From assembly GCA_039621445.1 (NCBI GenBank), contig CP154956.1, forward strand, positions 47,411,291-47,475,290: 64,000 nucleotides of DNA, in the 5' to 3' direction. Positions 1-10,803 of the stretch are shown here, one piece after another. The DNA is from Euglena gracilis (taxonomy: Eukaryota > Euglenida > Euglenophyceae > Euglenales). The notes below the pieces were generated by a model. It had not been told where the DNA came from. It was given only the letters and a program-made list of their open reading frames with translations, and searched no databases. Within the stretch, counting starts at the first letter, position 1. Each line of letters begins with the position of its first letter. The position numbers and the translations under genes were made by a program.

Positions 1-1224
1 ACCGCGAGAAGGAAGGGTTTCCCGACCATCACGCGATGGGGATTTGGGCCCACTACCGCTAAAGCGGTTCTCCGAAGAACGTGAAACTCCCGATTGTCGT
101 GAAAACGCCGAGGAACACGATCCCCGTGAGGAGGTCGAGCCCCTTGGGCTTCCAATACGCTTTCGCGCATCGGGATTCGGGCATTCCCGAGACATGTGAC
201 CAGATTTGTTGCACAAAAAGCACAGTTTATCCGTGCCTTGGTCCGAAGAACGCTGATTCGGCGTTTTCGGTCCCGTGGTGGGTAATCTCGGTGACATGGG
301 TGAATTTTGCAACGCGTTAACCGCACCCGCAGGGATTCCGGCGGTGGGATTCGGTTGGAAAGCGGACTGTATTTGTCCCAAAACTTGTGTGAGCTTGAGT
401 TGCTTTGACACATAATTACAACGTTGGGCAAGAGTCATCTCATGCCCTGCCAACTCCTCGCGATGGATATCCTTCACGAGGGATGGTGTGAAATGCAACA
501 AAACTGCATCGAATTGTTCGCGCATTTGCTTCTCGCTAAGTTCATCAACTTCGGAAGCAAGTGCTAACCATTTGGCATACCAAAGGTCAATGGATTTCCA
601 TTTGCGATCCGATGGCGCGCATTGTCGCCATTTCTTCTCCAGGGTAATCCTGGTGACCAGACTCGAGTTGGTTGAAGCGTATTGCTCAACCAGGTCATCG
701 AATGATACGCCATTACGTATCACCAAATTGCGTGCGCGTTCTCGCTCCTCCCTCTGTAGGAAATCGATGAATTCCATCTTGACTACTTCGGGATTCGGGT
801 CTTGGGTGGGTCCCTTTAGTGCCCAGTAGTACTCCCAGTCCCGAAAAAATTGTCTCCATGTGGTTGGATCCCCGTCCCATTGGGGTTTCACCTTGTTCGC
901 GATTGCGATGGTGCCCTTGAAGTCTCTCTGAGTAACCCGTTGACCCTCGGTGGTATTCCAGGGGTTTGGGTCCGGGTAATTCTTAACACCAAACGCGTTT
1001 CGCGGATTTTCCGCTCCATGTGTACCCCGTGCAGGATTTCCCGCACCAAGTGTAGGGGTTGCAGGATTTTCCTGCGGGAATTGCGAAAAATGTGGTGAAA
1101 TTCTCCCGGTGGGGCGGGTTGTCCCGCCGAAAACCCGATAGGTGATCTGGTAATCCAGAACCCGATGGTGGTTGGTATGATCACGAATGTGATACATGAC
1201 CAATACCAGGTGTGGGGTGTTGGC
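1..1224 (-). CDS. gag capsid/nucleocapsid region with CCHC zinc knuckle, partial
   Basis: This frame is open from 1224 to the left edge (about 408 codons, no stop). Residues encoded near 870-380 contain a Trp-rich segment (WRQFFRDWEYYWALKG) followed by helices, as in retrotransposon capsid (retrotrans_gag) domains. A zinc knuckle C-x2-C-x4-H-x4-C lies at 222-181, with Cys codons at 220-222, 211-213 and 181-183 and His at 196-198. A Ser/Arg-rich nucleocapsid tail follows. Gag packages element RNA in cytoplasmic particles. No start codon is needed if it is read as a continuation of the upstream frame, with which it overlaps by 44 bases. The protein is cut by the window edge, so whether pol follows in frame is unknown. 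Confidence 0.75.
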
Positions 1225-1831
1225 TCATTCCTCGTACAAGGTTGGAATGTTGAATTTCTTGGTGGAGACTCGAATTTTCGAGCGGGGGATCAATTTCCTC
1301 ATCGGAAATGTGTTGTGAAAAGTGGGTTTGTGGTGTGGGCAAATGCAAAGGTGGTACAATTCGCGTTTTCGCGGGTGGTTGTACCAAATTCGCGGTGGAT
1401 GTAGGGATTCCTACTCCAGAAATGGTAATTTGAGAACGCGATTCCGGGACATTTGGAATACCAACCGCAGCGCTTACCGCGGTGGGTGGTGACACAACTG
1501 GTACCGGAGCGGACATTTTGTCCAAACTCGCGGACAAGTCATGCACCGTTTCTTCCAAATGTTCCACCAACTGGAGTTGGCCGCAAATACGGTCAACCTC
1601 AGTCTCCAAATGCCTAATGCGTTTGCGGTAGCGGGAAAAATCGTCCAAGTGTGGTAACTTTTCAGAAACTAAGTGTAAATCTTGGACAAGTTGTCCTTGG
1701 GACTCCTCCACATTCCGGAGTTGATCCGCAAGCGCTTTTACTGCATTTGAGACAATTTGCAATTGGTGGGGTGACTTGGTGGGGGTTTCCGCGGTGGTGC
1801 GCGAATTTTTCGCGGTTGGATTTTCCAACAA
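1181..1831 (-). CDS. gag N-terminal/coiled-coil segment, retroelement
   Basis: This open frame of 216 codons encodes a hydrophilic, helix-prone protein with heptad-like Leu/Val spacing around residues 25-110 and then a Pro/Ser/Thr-rich tail. That is the usual look of the capsid-proximal part of retrotransposon Gag. The same frame continues upstream to about 1905 but is cut by an in-frame TAG at 1851-1853, so the listed start is only the first start-like codon after that stop. The right-end gag has the matching segment uninterrupted. The frame ends in TGA at 1181, and coding sense continues in a different frame that opens at 1224. This is either a frameshift mutation or, less likely, a recoding site. 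Confidence 0.55.
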   Translation of the reverse strand: MLENPTAKNSRTTAETPTKSPHQLQIVSNAVKALADQLRNVEESQGQLVQDLHLVSEKLPHLDDFSRYRKRIRHLETEVDRICGQLQLVEHLEETVHDLSASLDKMSAPVPVVSPPTAVSAAVGIPNVPESRSQITISGVGIPTSTANLVQPPAKTRIVPPLHLPTPQTHFSQHISDEEIDPPLENSSLHQEIQHSNLVRGMSQHPTPGIGHVSHS

Positions 1832-1905
1832 CGCAGAAATTCGTCCATCCTACCGTGAAACCTCATCTTGCATGGATCGGGCATTCCGATTCCCCTGATG
1901 AACCA

Positions 1906-4900
1906 GCTGGACGTCCTTTCGACCCGCGGCACCACCTTTGTATGCCCCGGGTCTGCTCAACTGCCAGGCACTCCTCTCTGTCTCTTTCGAGCAGAGAGAG
2001 GCGGGGCTGGTGCCTGAGCCCTACCCAGGCCGGACGCCTGAGTCCGGAGGCAGTGGCCATGGGGTTTGGTTCCCGCCCGCCTGCCACCATTTCTCTCCGA
2101 CGCAGACACTGGATTTTTTCTGCCTCTCTGTCCTCCTCCTGTGCTGCACCTTCGGGTGCAATTTCCTCCACTGCCCACCGTCGATGCAAGGCTGGCGGCG
2201 GACCCGCAGAGGTGCGCCACAACGTGTTGGGGCCGAGTGACCGGGTTAACTTGAATTTGATGGGGGGGGGTTGGGGAAGCCCTGCCAAACTGGCAGAGCA
2301 TCCAACTCCCTGGTTGCCGGGCTTTCGACGGTGGGGTGGTGTTGGGAAGGAGGTGGGGGCCGAGGGCGCAGGGGAAGGAAGGCGTCCACCGGATCGGAGT
2401 TCAAAGGCCACCGCGGTCCATCCCCGGTCGGCATTGGGGCCACCCGGCTCTCCCCCACAGCGTGGCGCATCGAACGCACCGTCCTCCTCGTGATCCTCCC
2501 GCTGGTGGCGTTCGTGGTGTGCTGGACCCTCTTCAGCCACAACCCTGCCCGGGGCAGGGCTGCCTGGGAACCCCCGAACCCCCATGGCGGGGGCTGTGCA
2601 GGAATCCCCCGCCAGCCCTTCCCGTTTTCCAAATGTGCTGATTTCAGGTCAAAATTTTCCCTTCTGGTCCTTTTCGGTGCTTTCGGCGCCGAAGAATTTT
2701 TCCTTGTGGTGCTGTGGTGGGTGGGGCTCCTACCCCCCCACCTCCTGGGCAGGGGTTGACCCCCGTCAGGCCTTCTCGTACAGCCCTGGCCCTGGGGCCT
2801 GCCGAACCCCGGCACTCCGAGATCCTGCCGCCCATCCCGGGGGACACGGCCGACACGGCGGTGCCCCCAAGCCCAGGGCAGAACGGGAATCGGCCAAACA
2901 CCCAGGGTGGGTGAGGGGGCGACCACCCCCCCCACCCCCTGTGTGGTGGGTTTGGGGGGTCGACCCCCCCACCTCGTCCCGTATTTCCAGGAGCACCAAT
3001 TTTCGACCCCCAATAATTTCCTGGCGCCTTCGGCGCTGGGTGGAAATCTGTGAAAAATGCTGTGGTGGGTGGGGGGTCGACCCCCCCCCCACCCGGCCTT
3101 CCCGTTCTGCCCTGCCCAAGCCAGGAGGATGCACCATCCAAACCCAATCCTGTGGAGGACCCACAGACTACCGGTGTGCCTGCCGCGTGTTGGAGGGGCT
3201 TATCCCACCCGCTTCCTTTTGAGGAAGGCCCATATCGCACCCCCGGGGTGATGCGGGCAGGCAGGGGAGGGCATCCCCCCCCCCCAGGCCCCCAGGGGTC
3301 GGGTTTTGGGGTGGGAAGTGTTTGTGTCGAGGGAGGCAGAATCACCATTTTAAAGGGACGTTTGCCTGGGTCGGCTGGGACCTGGGCCCGCAACCACCCC
3401 CCCCCCCCCAAAGGGGAGGGGGGAGGTGCCTGCTCTGGGCAGGATTTAGGAAGGCACCACAGTTGGTAAGAAGGCTGATGCCAGCTGGACAGACATTTCC
3501 TGTTTCCTTTGGACATCTGTTTATGTCCATTGGAATGCGACAAGAGAGGGAAAGATGGGCTGAATTCTTGCCATTTTTGTGCCAACCCACCCAGGAGAAT
3601 GGGAAAAAATATGTTCTGCCACAGCGGTGAAGAAGAATTTTTTACTCATTGTGTTAAGAATGGTCTGGTTTGGTTGGTTGGCCGAAGGGGAAGTTTATAA
3701 GCTGTCGCTTAAACCGGATGGGACTCTACCCCCATGGGGGGGGGTCAGCTAGCCATCATCCTTTTTCCAGCCCCGTTCAGCGACTTAACTATCCAGTGGG
3801 TCAGCCAGCCAGCAGCCTCCCCCCCTGTCGACGAATTTAAATTCCTGTCCAGCGGGCCAAACGTCAACTGGATGGTAGCAACAGATTCTCTGCCTTGGAC
3901 TGGAGGACTGGAGTTGGAGGGTTCCAAGATTGGGCCAAGGCTGGGTGAAAATGGGTTGAAAATTGACATTTTTTGGTTTGTTGATTTTCCCTTGTCCGGT
4001 TGGAGACATTTGTCAAAATTGGCGATTTATATGATTATGATAAGGTTGTTTTTGGGAATTATTGGGGCAACCCACCAAAGCACACCCCCAGAAAAGAAAA
4101 AAACAAAGCGTCTCGTGGCGTTGTTTTTTTTTTTACGTGGTAGGAAATCGACAAGATGAAATGAGATATGCTGTATGCATTTTAACATTCTCTGTCTGCT
4201 TCGCATTGACAGGATGGGGAATGTGCTGGTCTCTGGCTCTAGCTCAATGTCATTTGAAAAATGGCGGTACGTTATGGAAAATACCCCATCACACTATCAT
4301 GCCTTCCCACCACAGGTCTCCAAATCTCCTTTTTCTGTGCAGGATTGCTAGGCAATGCACAATACGTTCTCTGACACCACATCCGCAAATTAACCCCCCC
4401 AAAGACCCTGGGATCTTATTCTGGGGTTCTTTGTTGGAAACATCTAGGGGGTCTCTTTTTTGGGTTGGTCTAATTTTGGTTTTTTTGGCCGACCTTGGCG
4501 CCAAAAAATCATAATTCTCTGGTTCCCCTCAACATAACAATTATCTTTTGGCGGGTGATAATGGAAGAAAGTGAGTTGCCACATTTGATTTTTGGGTCTC
4601 GGAAGTATTGGAAAATCAGAATTTTAATTGTTTTTGACTTTTCACCATCCTCGGTGCTTTGCCATCAGGGAGAGGTCTGAAATGGGTGTCGGGACATTTT
4701 GTGTTTTTTGTTCAGTTGACCCTGGGGGCCTTTTGGGGAGGTTGATGTTGATGCTTTCTTGAGAGTTGCTCCGGACTTTGTCTGTATGTGGGAATGTGCA
4801 TGCACTGCCATTTTGTGTGGCAAGCATGCAACGGCAATTTGCCCCCCCCCACTGCACAGTCTTCGTGGCCTCTCTGGTTGGGACCTGTTGTTTGACCGGC

Positions 4901-5010
4901 ACCCCTTGACGCACTCGTCTCGTCCAGAGGGGCCCGGCGCGGATGGTCCGCCGCGGGCGGCGGTGGATCGGTCGACAGCGGACTACGCTGTGCAGGACCC
5001 CGCCGGTGGT
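1906..5010. other. spacer with poly-G/C tracts and dispersed repeats
   Basis: No complete gene was recognised. 2230-3470 is a mosaic of G and C runs with recurring units (a GGTGGGTGGGG / CCCCCCACC inverted motif followed by a pyrimidine-rich AGGCCTTC..TACAGCCC block) that recur near 8040-8270, 29840, 37330 and 39840. A GGCGC..GCGCC hairpin followed by an A/T run occurs near 2680 and 3010. 3700-3990 resembles the left part of the hAT-like MITE at 5698-6433. 4390-4530 has the inverted C-run/AATAAGACC-type block also seen at 8420-8780. A GC-rich patch at 4920-5000 could be an exon but has no clear border. Confidence 0.5.
2462..2550 (+). CDS. possible exon encoding a transmembrane segment
   Basis: After a good acceptor (CCCCCACAG) the frame reads a basic start, then a roughly 20-residue hydrophobic stretch (RTVLLVILPLVAFVVCWTLF) with strong C/G third positions, then SHNPARG. 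Codon use matches that of the clear exons in this window and differs from the flanking repeats. No GT donor lies directly at the end and no neighbouring exon was identified, so the gene is unknown. It may be a remnant or a chance hydrophobic frame. Confidence 0.3.
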
Positions 5011-5121
5011 CAGGCACCTACAGTGAAAATGGCCTAAAATGGGCAGATATGGCCTAAAATGCAATTTTGGGCTATTTTGGGTAATTGAGAAGGAATTTTG
5101 AGGCTTGACTATAGGTGCCTG
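5011..5121. mobile_element. short MITE, CACCTATAG family, copy 1
   Basis: A 111-bp AT-rich insert has ends CAGGCACCTACAG and CTATAGGTGCCTG (imperfect inverted repeats) around AAAATGGCC-type repeats. It interrupts a GC-rich, exon-like region and is flanked by GCCGGTGG on the left and GCCGGCGG on the right, a possible 8-bp target duplication with one mismatch. Related ends occur at 19053 and at 21393-21479. Confidence 0.6.
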
Positions 5122-5230
5122 CCGGCGGCAAGCCGTCCTGTGCGCAGAATGCACCGAGGGCCGCCGCCATGGGAGCTCTGGGTGTGTCGGCCTTTTGGAC
5201 GGTCCCCACTTCTGGGTGGTTTTCCCCCCA

Positions 5231-8200
5231 ATGTCAGAACTCAGCGCAAAGGTGCTCCTTTTCGTGCAAGCCATACACAACGCATTCAGCATTCAGAGGG
5301 GCACTGCATGGAATGCTGTGGTTCGCTGCTGGGCATTGTCTTCTGCTTCATGGGCGACGATGCCCACTTCTGCAGGAATGGCGGCCGCTATGACTTTCAG
5401 CACGCTCGGAGCGGCTTATGGGATGGCGAAGTCGTGCATGGGCGTGCTCCATTTGGCCCGACTTGCACCGTCCTCCATCCTGCGTGGCATGATCCCTGTT
5501 GTCATGGCCGGTGTGTGTGGGTGGGTGGGTGGGTGGGTGGGTGGCTGTGGTGTGGATGTGTATGTGGGTGTGGATGTGGGTGTGGGTGGGTCTGCAATTT
5601 GTCTGGGTGAGTTTTCCTCTGCATGTGTGTATTTGCTCCGCCACAAATCGATTTCCGATGTATTGCTGATAAAATTATTTGAATACAATGAAGGAACCAG
5701 GGTGTCGCTTAAGAAAATTTGATTCTCCCTCCGGGGTCCAGCCAGCCAGCCAGCCAGCAGCCTTTTTCCAGCCCCGGACCAGGCGGTTTTTTTTTAGTCT
5801 TGGACCCCACCCCCTCCCCGGGGGGGGGTAGGGTGGGTGGGTCCCTTGGACCCCTCCCCCCTGGGGGGGGGGGTAGGGACTGGTGGGTATATCTTTTTCG
5901 GCGCCTTTGGTGCCGAAAATTTTGAAAAAGGTGCCATTTTGAGCATTTCTGGCCATTTTCGGGCAAAAGTGGGTGGGTCCCGACAGGGAAAAATCTGTTA
6001 TTGTCCAGCCGCCCTTCGGGAAGCTGGAAGTAAATAAAACCCCCGGGGGTCCGGGGCAGGGGTTTTTTTAAGACCGGGGGGGGAGGGGGGGGAGAGGTCG
6101 GCACCCACCCACCCCCTGGGTGGGCCCCCCGGGGGAGGGGGAGGGGGGTCCCAGGGTCAAAAATCCGTTAAACACGGGTAACAATGGGTCGGATTTGGGC
6201 TGGTCAGGGCCAATTTGGGGTCAAAAATCCATCTTTTTGGCACAATTGCAGTTTGTTTTGGACATTTTGCAATGTCGATTTTTTGGCACCCAGTTCGACC
6301 TGGGTTGGGCCTGGGTCCAGCCCTGGGACCCCCATGGGAGGAGGGGACGTCAGCCAGCAGCCTTTTTCCAGCCAGCTCAAATTTTCTAGCCTGTGAACTG
6401 GACTCCCCTGGTGGATCCTTTAGCAACGCCCTGGAAGAAACCACCAGTCAGTTTATAATTTTCTCTCTTGCATAAACTCCACCATTATGATGGAACTCAG
6501 AAATGCAGTTTTAAGAGAAACCATATCCTATCCATGGTTTATTCAGGGGTATATATCGACGGAAACAAAGTGCAATCAGTGGCTGAAATTCAGGGATTCC
6601 CATGCCACAAATAATCACAAAAAAATAATCATGAGCATGAATTTGAGGATTTTCCTAAACCACGAACAACTGGAAAATTTTTGGACCACCAAAACTTGCC
6701 AAAATGCCCATTTTTGGGGCCATTTTTGGGATTTTTTTTTGGAGCAAAATCAGCCAAAAGAACACATTACAAACCTCATTTCCACCTCAGCGCGCAGGCT
6801 GGAGAATTTTTTCCAGTCGGGGGTGCCCCTACCCCCGGGGGGGGGGGGGAAGGGCGTCCGGCTAGTGGCTTTTTCCCGTGTGTGGCAAAATGGCCAGCCA
6901 GTGGACCCGACCCCCCAGGGGTCTTTAAGCAAAAGCTGCACACAATATTGAGTTGTCCCAGAGGCCAGACGAGGATGATGAGTGCTGGCAAATGGTCAAG
7001 ATGATTGGGACAAATTGCGAGCTGATGAAATCTTTCTTCTGGTGTCTGAAACAGGACGGGCCGAACAAGAGGATATGTTTGGATGGATGGGTAAAAAAGT
7101 GGATGTAAAAAAAGGAAACCAAGGAGGACTGCAGAAACAAGACAAAAATGGTACCTTCATTCCAAATTTGGGTCAAAATGGCCCAAATGGTCAGTGATGA
7201 CTGAATCAGCCAATGGCGGTAAAAAAATATTCACAACTGGCCAAAATGGACAAACATGGACAGTGGCCCAAAGTTGTTTTCCTTTGAGCCCAAAAAAGGC
7301 TCACAGTGGCCAACAAATAAAATCAAGCTTGACCCAGGCACTTGCACCATCCTTCAGAACTTTTTTTGCGATATTCTGCCGATTTCTGCAAATTTTTACA
7401 AAAAATTTGCAAATTATTGCAAAGTACCGCAAAATTGTATTTTAAGACGTGTATTGCTGTTTTGTGTGAGGAAAGTGAAAAACTAAATCCTTTTAGGTAT
7501 CAGAAATAGGTCTAAATCCTTTTAGGTATCAGAAATAGTCTGGCCATCAGCACAAATCCCTGAATTAGTACACAACAGCTGAACGGAGAAAGTTGGGCCC
7601 CCTCCTCTTTTGATCTCCTCCCGTTAAGTTGTCCTCTCGTCACTCTAGAGCTGCTCGCCATCTACGGCTTCATCTCCTCCCTCAACATCGTGAAGAACCT
7701 CGATGTGTCGCAGTACTCCTCCTGGACAGGCCTTTTCAAAAAAAGGGGGTCCTTGAAGTCCAAAGGTGCGGGATCCGAATGAGGTGTTTCCTCATGCTTG
7801 GATTTTTGGACTTGGGGTGGGGGACTGGCGGCCAACACTGGCTGGAGCTGAAAACCAAACAGAAACACTCAAATTGCAATATTCGAGCGGGAAAAAAGCC
7901 ATTGAGGAAGACTCCACTCAAGAGAACCCCAAGCCTGGTCCGTTTCCGACCCTAAAATGACAGCCCTAGAAAGTCTTCCCTGGGCACTCCCTCCAGCTCC
8001 CCCTTCAGGGTGAATGGGAATCTCTACAACCCTATGGTGGTGGGTGGGGGAGTTGATCCCCCCCCCCCCCCACCCCCTGGTGGTGGGGGGAGGGGCGACC
8101 CCCCCCCCCCACCAAGCCTTGCTGTATTTCCGGGGGCACCGATTCTTAGGTCAAAGTTTTCTTTCGGCGCCGAAGGAATTTTCTTTGAGCGGGTACCCTG

Positions 8201-10499
8201 GTGGGTGGGGGGGGGTCCGACCTCCCCCCACCAGGCCTTCCTATACAGCCCTGTCCCCTTCCAAGGCCAGACATGTTTTGCTCACCATCTCTTTTGGCAA
8301 GCCTGTTTTTGGGCTGGCTACCTGGACCTTGCCTCAGGGCTGACAGTGGGGCTGTCCGGTCTGGCCAGGGCTGTATGGTCAGCTGCTGTGGCAGTGGGGC
8401 AGTTTTAATCAATGCCATTACCCCCCCCCCCAAAATAAGACCCGTTGCTGGAAACCTCCAGGGGGGTCTTATTTTTGGGGGGGGTATTATCTTTGGATTT
8501 TTTCTTGACCCACCTGGGCCCGAAAAAAAAACCATCATTTTTCAGGTTCCCAAAGCATTAAAAATTTTCCTTCGGCTCTTCGCGCCATGTGTAAATTGGT
8601 GCAAGTTGACATTTAGCATGGTTTTTTTTTGCACTTCAAAAATCTATTTTTTTTGAAACTCCATCATTTTTGTGTGTGAAATTGGGGTTTTTGGTAATTT
8701 TTCAGGGAAAATTTTCACCATCTTCGGCGCTTCGCGCCGTCGGGGGGGGTGTTATTTTTTGGGGAGGTCTTATTTTTGGATTTTTTTGCTCGATCGGCCC
8801 AGGGGGTATTTTTGGGGGGGTTTATGCCACACACATGGAATTGTGAGTCCCAATCTTTGTGATTTTGCTGAATTAGCCTCCCCTCGAAAGCTTGCCCATC
8901 TTTCCAACGTGGCGCGGTGTCAAAATTGCGTTTCAAAAACGATTTTAAGGAAGGGTGACCTCATGAGCTTCAATTTTTTGTTTGATACATGGCAATGTTC
9001 TTTGGAAGGGAATCGGAGAACATAAAAGAGAAAGGGATTCGATCTCCAAAAGAAGGTGATATGCTTTGCAGATGCAGCTTTTGGAATTTCTTTCTCGTGC
9101 GACAAATATGTTCAAAGAGGCAACTTTCCCGGCCAAATTTGCTCAACCCCTTTCCCATACAACGGTGGTCCTGGCTGCCGGATTGGCAATTGGGGCAATC
9201 GGCGAAGCCAATGTCAGGTTTGCTTATATTGCAAATTGCCCAACTCAAAAAGATCGTGATTCACATTAGGGATGGAAAACAGTCACTGCCATTTGTTGAA
9301 CAGTTACCTGGCCGTGTGCATTCGCGCCCTGAACAGGTCATATGGATCTCTGCTACGCAAGTCGCAGTACGTTGGGAAGGCAAAGCCCAGTTCCCCGATT
9401 GGAGGGGACGTCGGTGGTGCAGCGTCCGGTGGCCCAGTGCAGTCCTCCGATTCGGCAGCTGCGCAGGAGTACCACACAGCTTCAGGTGCTCCTTTTTTAC
9501 GCTCTTTTTAATTTTTTATTTAATTGCATTTTTTTTTGATGATTACTTTTTAATTAAGTTTTAATTTAACACCCAAAAATATTATCAATTGCACCATTCT
9601 TCTCATGGATTTTGACCTTTCCAAATTTGTAAAAAAGGCCCTTTGGCTTTTTCCCAAAACTGAAACAGCCAGCCCAGATTGCGTTGTGGCAAGAGCAGAT
9701 GCATTTTTTAAGTGATTTTCTATTTAAGAAGTGGGTGTGGGTCCAGGCCAGAACTGGGTCGAGCCGATGGGTTTCCCACCGAAAGGCATTTTACCTTCAT
9801 ATGTCTGCTCAATTTTTATTGTGTAAAAAAAATGACCTCCAGAACAGGGGTTTTCTTAAGCTGGAGGGACCCTACCCCCAGGGGGGTCCAGCCAGCCAGC
9901 CAGTCCCCCGGAGGTCCGCTGAAGTAAAGTTCAGGCTGGACCGAAAAATTCTTTGGCACGAAGTACCGAAAATTTTGGAATTGGGGGTCAAAAATGGCTA
10001 AAAATGGCATTTTTGGGTGGTTTTTGGGTCTTCACCTCCAAAAATTGGCTGAAAATGCCAACCAGAGTTTCATTTAGTGTGATGCGGAAAATTTTTTTTC
10101 TGCGCCACGTGCGTTGCGGCACCAAAAATTTTGTGACCACGTGCGCCGCGGAAGAGTTCTTTCTGTGCGCCGCGTGCGCCGCGGCAGCGTTTCAGGTGCG
10201 CCGCAGCAAAAAACATGTGCCGCGGGAAGATCATTGGTGCGCCGCGGGTGCGTTGTTGGTGCGCTGCGGCAGCATTTCAGGTGTGCCGCGGGTGTGCTGC
10301 GGCAAAAATTCGATTGTGCCCCCTCATCAGGCCCCCAAAAAAACCACTGCTCTATCCCAGGACGGTTGTTCTCTGCGATGGTTATCACACTGATCTTTGC
10401 GGAGGGCATCGGACTATATGGCATGATCGTCGGCATGTTGCTGAACAACAACGCAGCGAGCAGCTTGTGTGCCGTGACGTATCGGTGGGAGCGGCCACG
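5231..10499 (+). CDS. V-type H+-ATPase proteolipid (subunit c), unit 1, multi-exon
   Basis: Subunit c forms the membrane rotor ring that carries protons through the V-ATPase of vacuolar and endosomal membranes. Recognisable exons, in order, are: 5231-5510 (ATG in frame; TM1 with the family signature STLGAAYGMAKS, ending PVVMA and donor GT); 7649 to about 7745 (TM2, LLAIYGFISSL, SQYSSWTG); about 8296-8372 (YLDLASGLTVGLSGLA, start of TM3); about 9168-9217 (AAGLAIGAIGEANVR, donor GT); and 10361-10499 (RLFSAMVITLIFAEGIGLYG, TM4 with the proton-binding Glu, donor GTATGT). Phase agrees across the first junction (G+AG gives Glu, as in unit 2). The 5-8 residue linker between VR and RLF was not found and may be a micro-exon. 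The N-terminus is longer than usual. The final exon ends at a donor rather than a stop. Confidence 0.8.
5508..5590. repeat. GTGGGTG microsatellite at intron start
   Basis: This is a run of GTGG/GTGTGG units directly at the donor of the first V-ATPase intron. Similar GT/GGGT runs sit in introns or spacers at 28004-28115 and 43590-43680. Confidence 0.8.
5698..6433. mobile_element. hAT-like MITE, copy 1 (intronic)
   Basis: The 736-bp element lies in the first intron of V-ATPase unit 1. The left end is CAGGGTGTCGCTTAAG. The right end, read on the other strand, is CAGGGCGTTGCTAAAG. The flanks are GAAGGAAC (5690-5697) and GAAGAAAC (6434-6441), an 8-bp target-site duplication with one mismatch. An 8-bp duplication with CAGGG ends is the pattern of hAT transposons. 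No transposase is present. The interior holds CCAGCCAGC repeats, G/C runs, a GGCGC-type hairpin, and what looks like a second left end near 6056. Confidence 0.75.
6640..7640. other. intron sequence with MITE-like right end
   Basis: This is the intron between the first two V-ATPase exons. 6640-6938 resembles the 3' half of the MITE at 31260-31702 and ends in GTCTTTAAGCAAAAGCTG, but no matching left end or duplication was found. The rest is AT-rich, with a 27-bp direct repeat near 7488-7540. Confidence 0.45.
9845..10090. mobile_element. partial hAT-like MITE (left end only)
   Basis: It starts CAGGGGTTTTCTTAAG followed by the CCCC/GGGG tract and CCAGCCAGCCAG block typical of the family. The right end and target duplication are not visible, so it is probably truncated. 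Confidence 0.5.
10098..10322. repeat. degenerate GTGCGCCGCGG repeat in intron
   Basis: About ten imperfect copies of a GTGCGCCGCGG-like unit are separated by short AT-rich stretches (some with TTTCAGGTG), just upstream of the last exon of V-ATPase unit 1. The repeats contain many acceptor-like TTTCAG sites. Confidence 0.65.
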
Positions 10500-10803
10500 G
10501 TATGTAGCTTTTCCAAATTTTTCTCCCAACCAATTTCTACCATCCCAACCTTTTCCAACCAACCAACCAACTTCTTGCTCTTGTTCAACAACTATTGCCG
10601 AGTGGCCTCGTTACAGTCCGGAGGGGTTTTGGGCCAGGAAGGCTGACGCAGATTTGACGTTGACATATAAGAGGAATGCGCTCAATGCAGCTGATGTATT
10701 GCCTCCGGCTGTTTTGTGGCAACAAACAGACCGCGGCCACATCAGCGTGGGGGGGGGGGCAGGGGTGGACCTGGACAGGCAGGCCGTCCTGCCTGCGCCG
10801 CAG

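Larger units (their letters stand above)
1..1905 (-). mobile_element. 5'-truncated LTR-type retroelement (gag part), runs off left edge
   Basis: Reading the minus strand from about 1905 down to 1 gives a gag-like polyprotein in two overlapping frames. Its first part matches, residue for residue over long stretches, the gag at the right end of this window (shared NRNARS, ISALL, PTK and SNAVKAL motifs), so both belong to one family in opposite orientation. Similarity stops abruptly near 1905, where GC-rich unrelated sequence begins, so this copy has lost its 5' end (LTR, primer site and N-terminal gag). The downstream part continues past the window edge, so pol, if present, lies outside. Confidence 0.75.

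Noticed and set aside
2246-3585. Overlapping 250-310 codon frames on both strands rich in Pro, Gly and Arg
   Set aside because: They follow poly-G/poly-C repeat tracts, are equally open on both strands and show no domain or splice structure.
5105-5230. Upstream in-frame extension of the V-ATPase unit 1 start
   Set aside because: It overlaps the end of a MITE (5011-5121); the in-frame ATG at 5231 is the more sensible start, although even this gives a longer N-terminus than usual.
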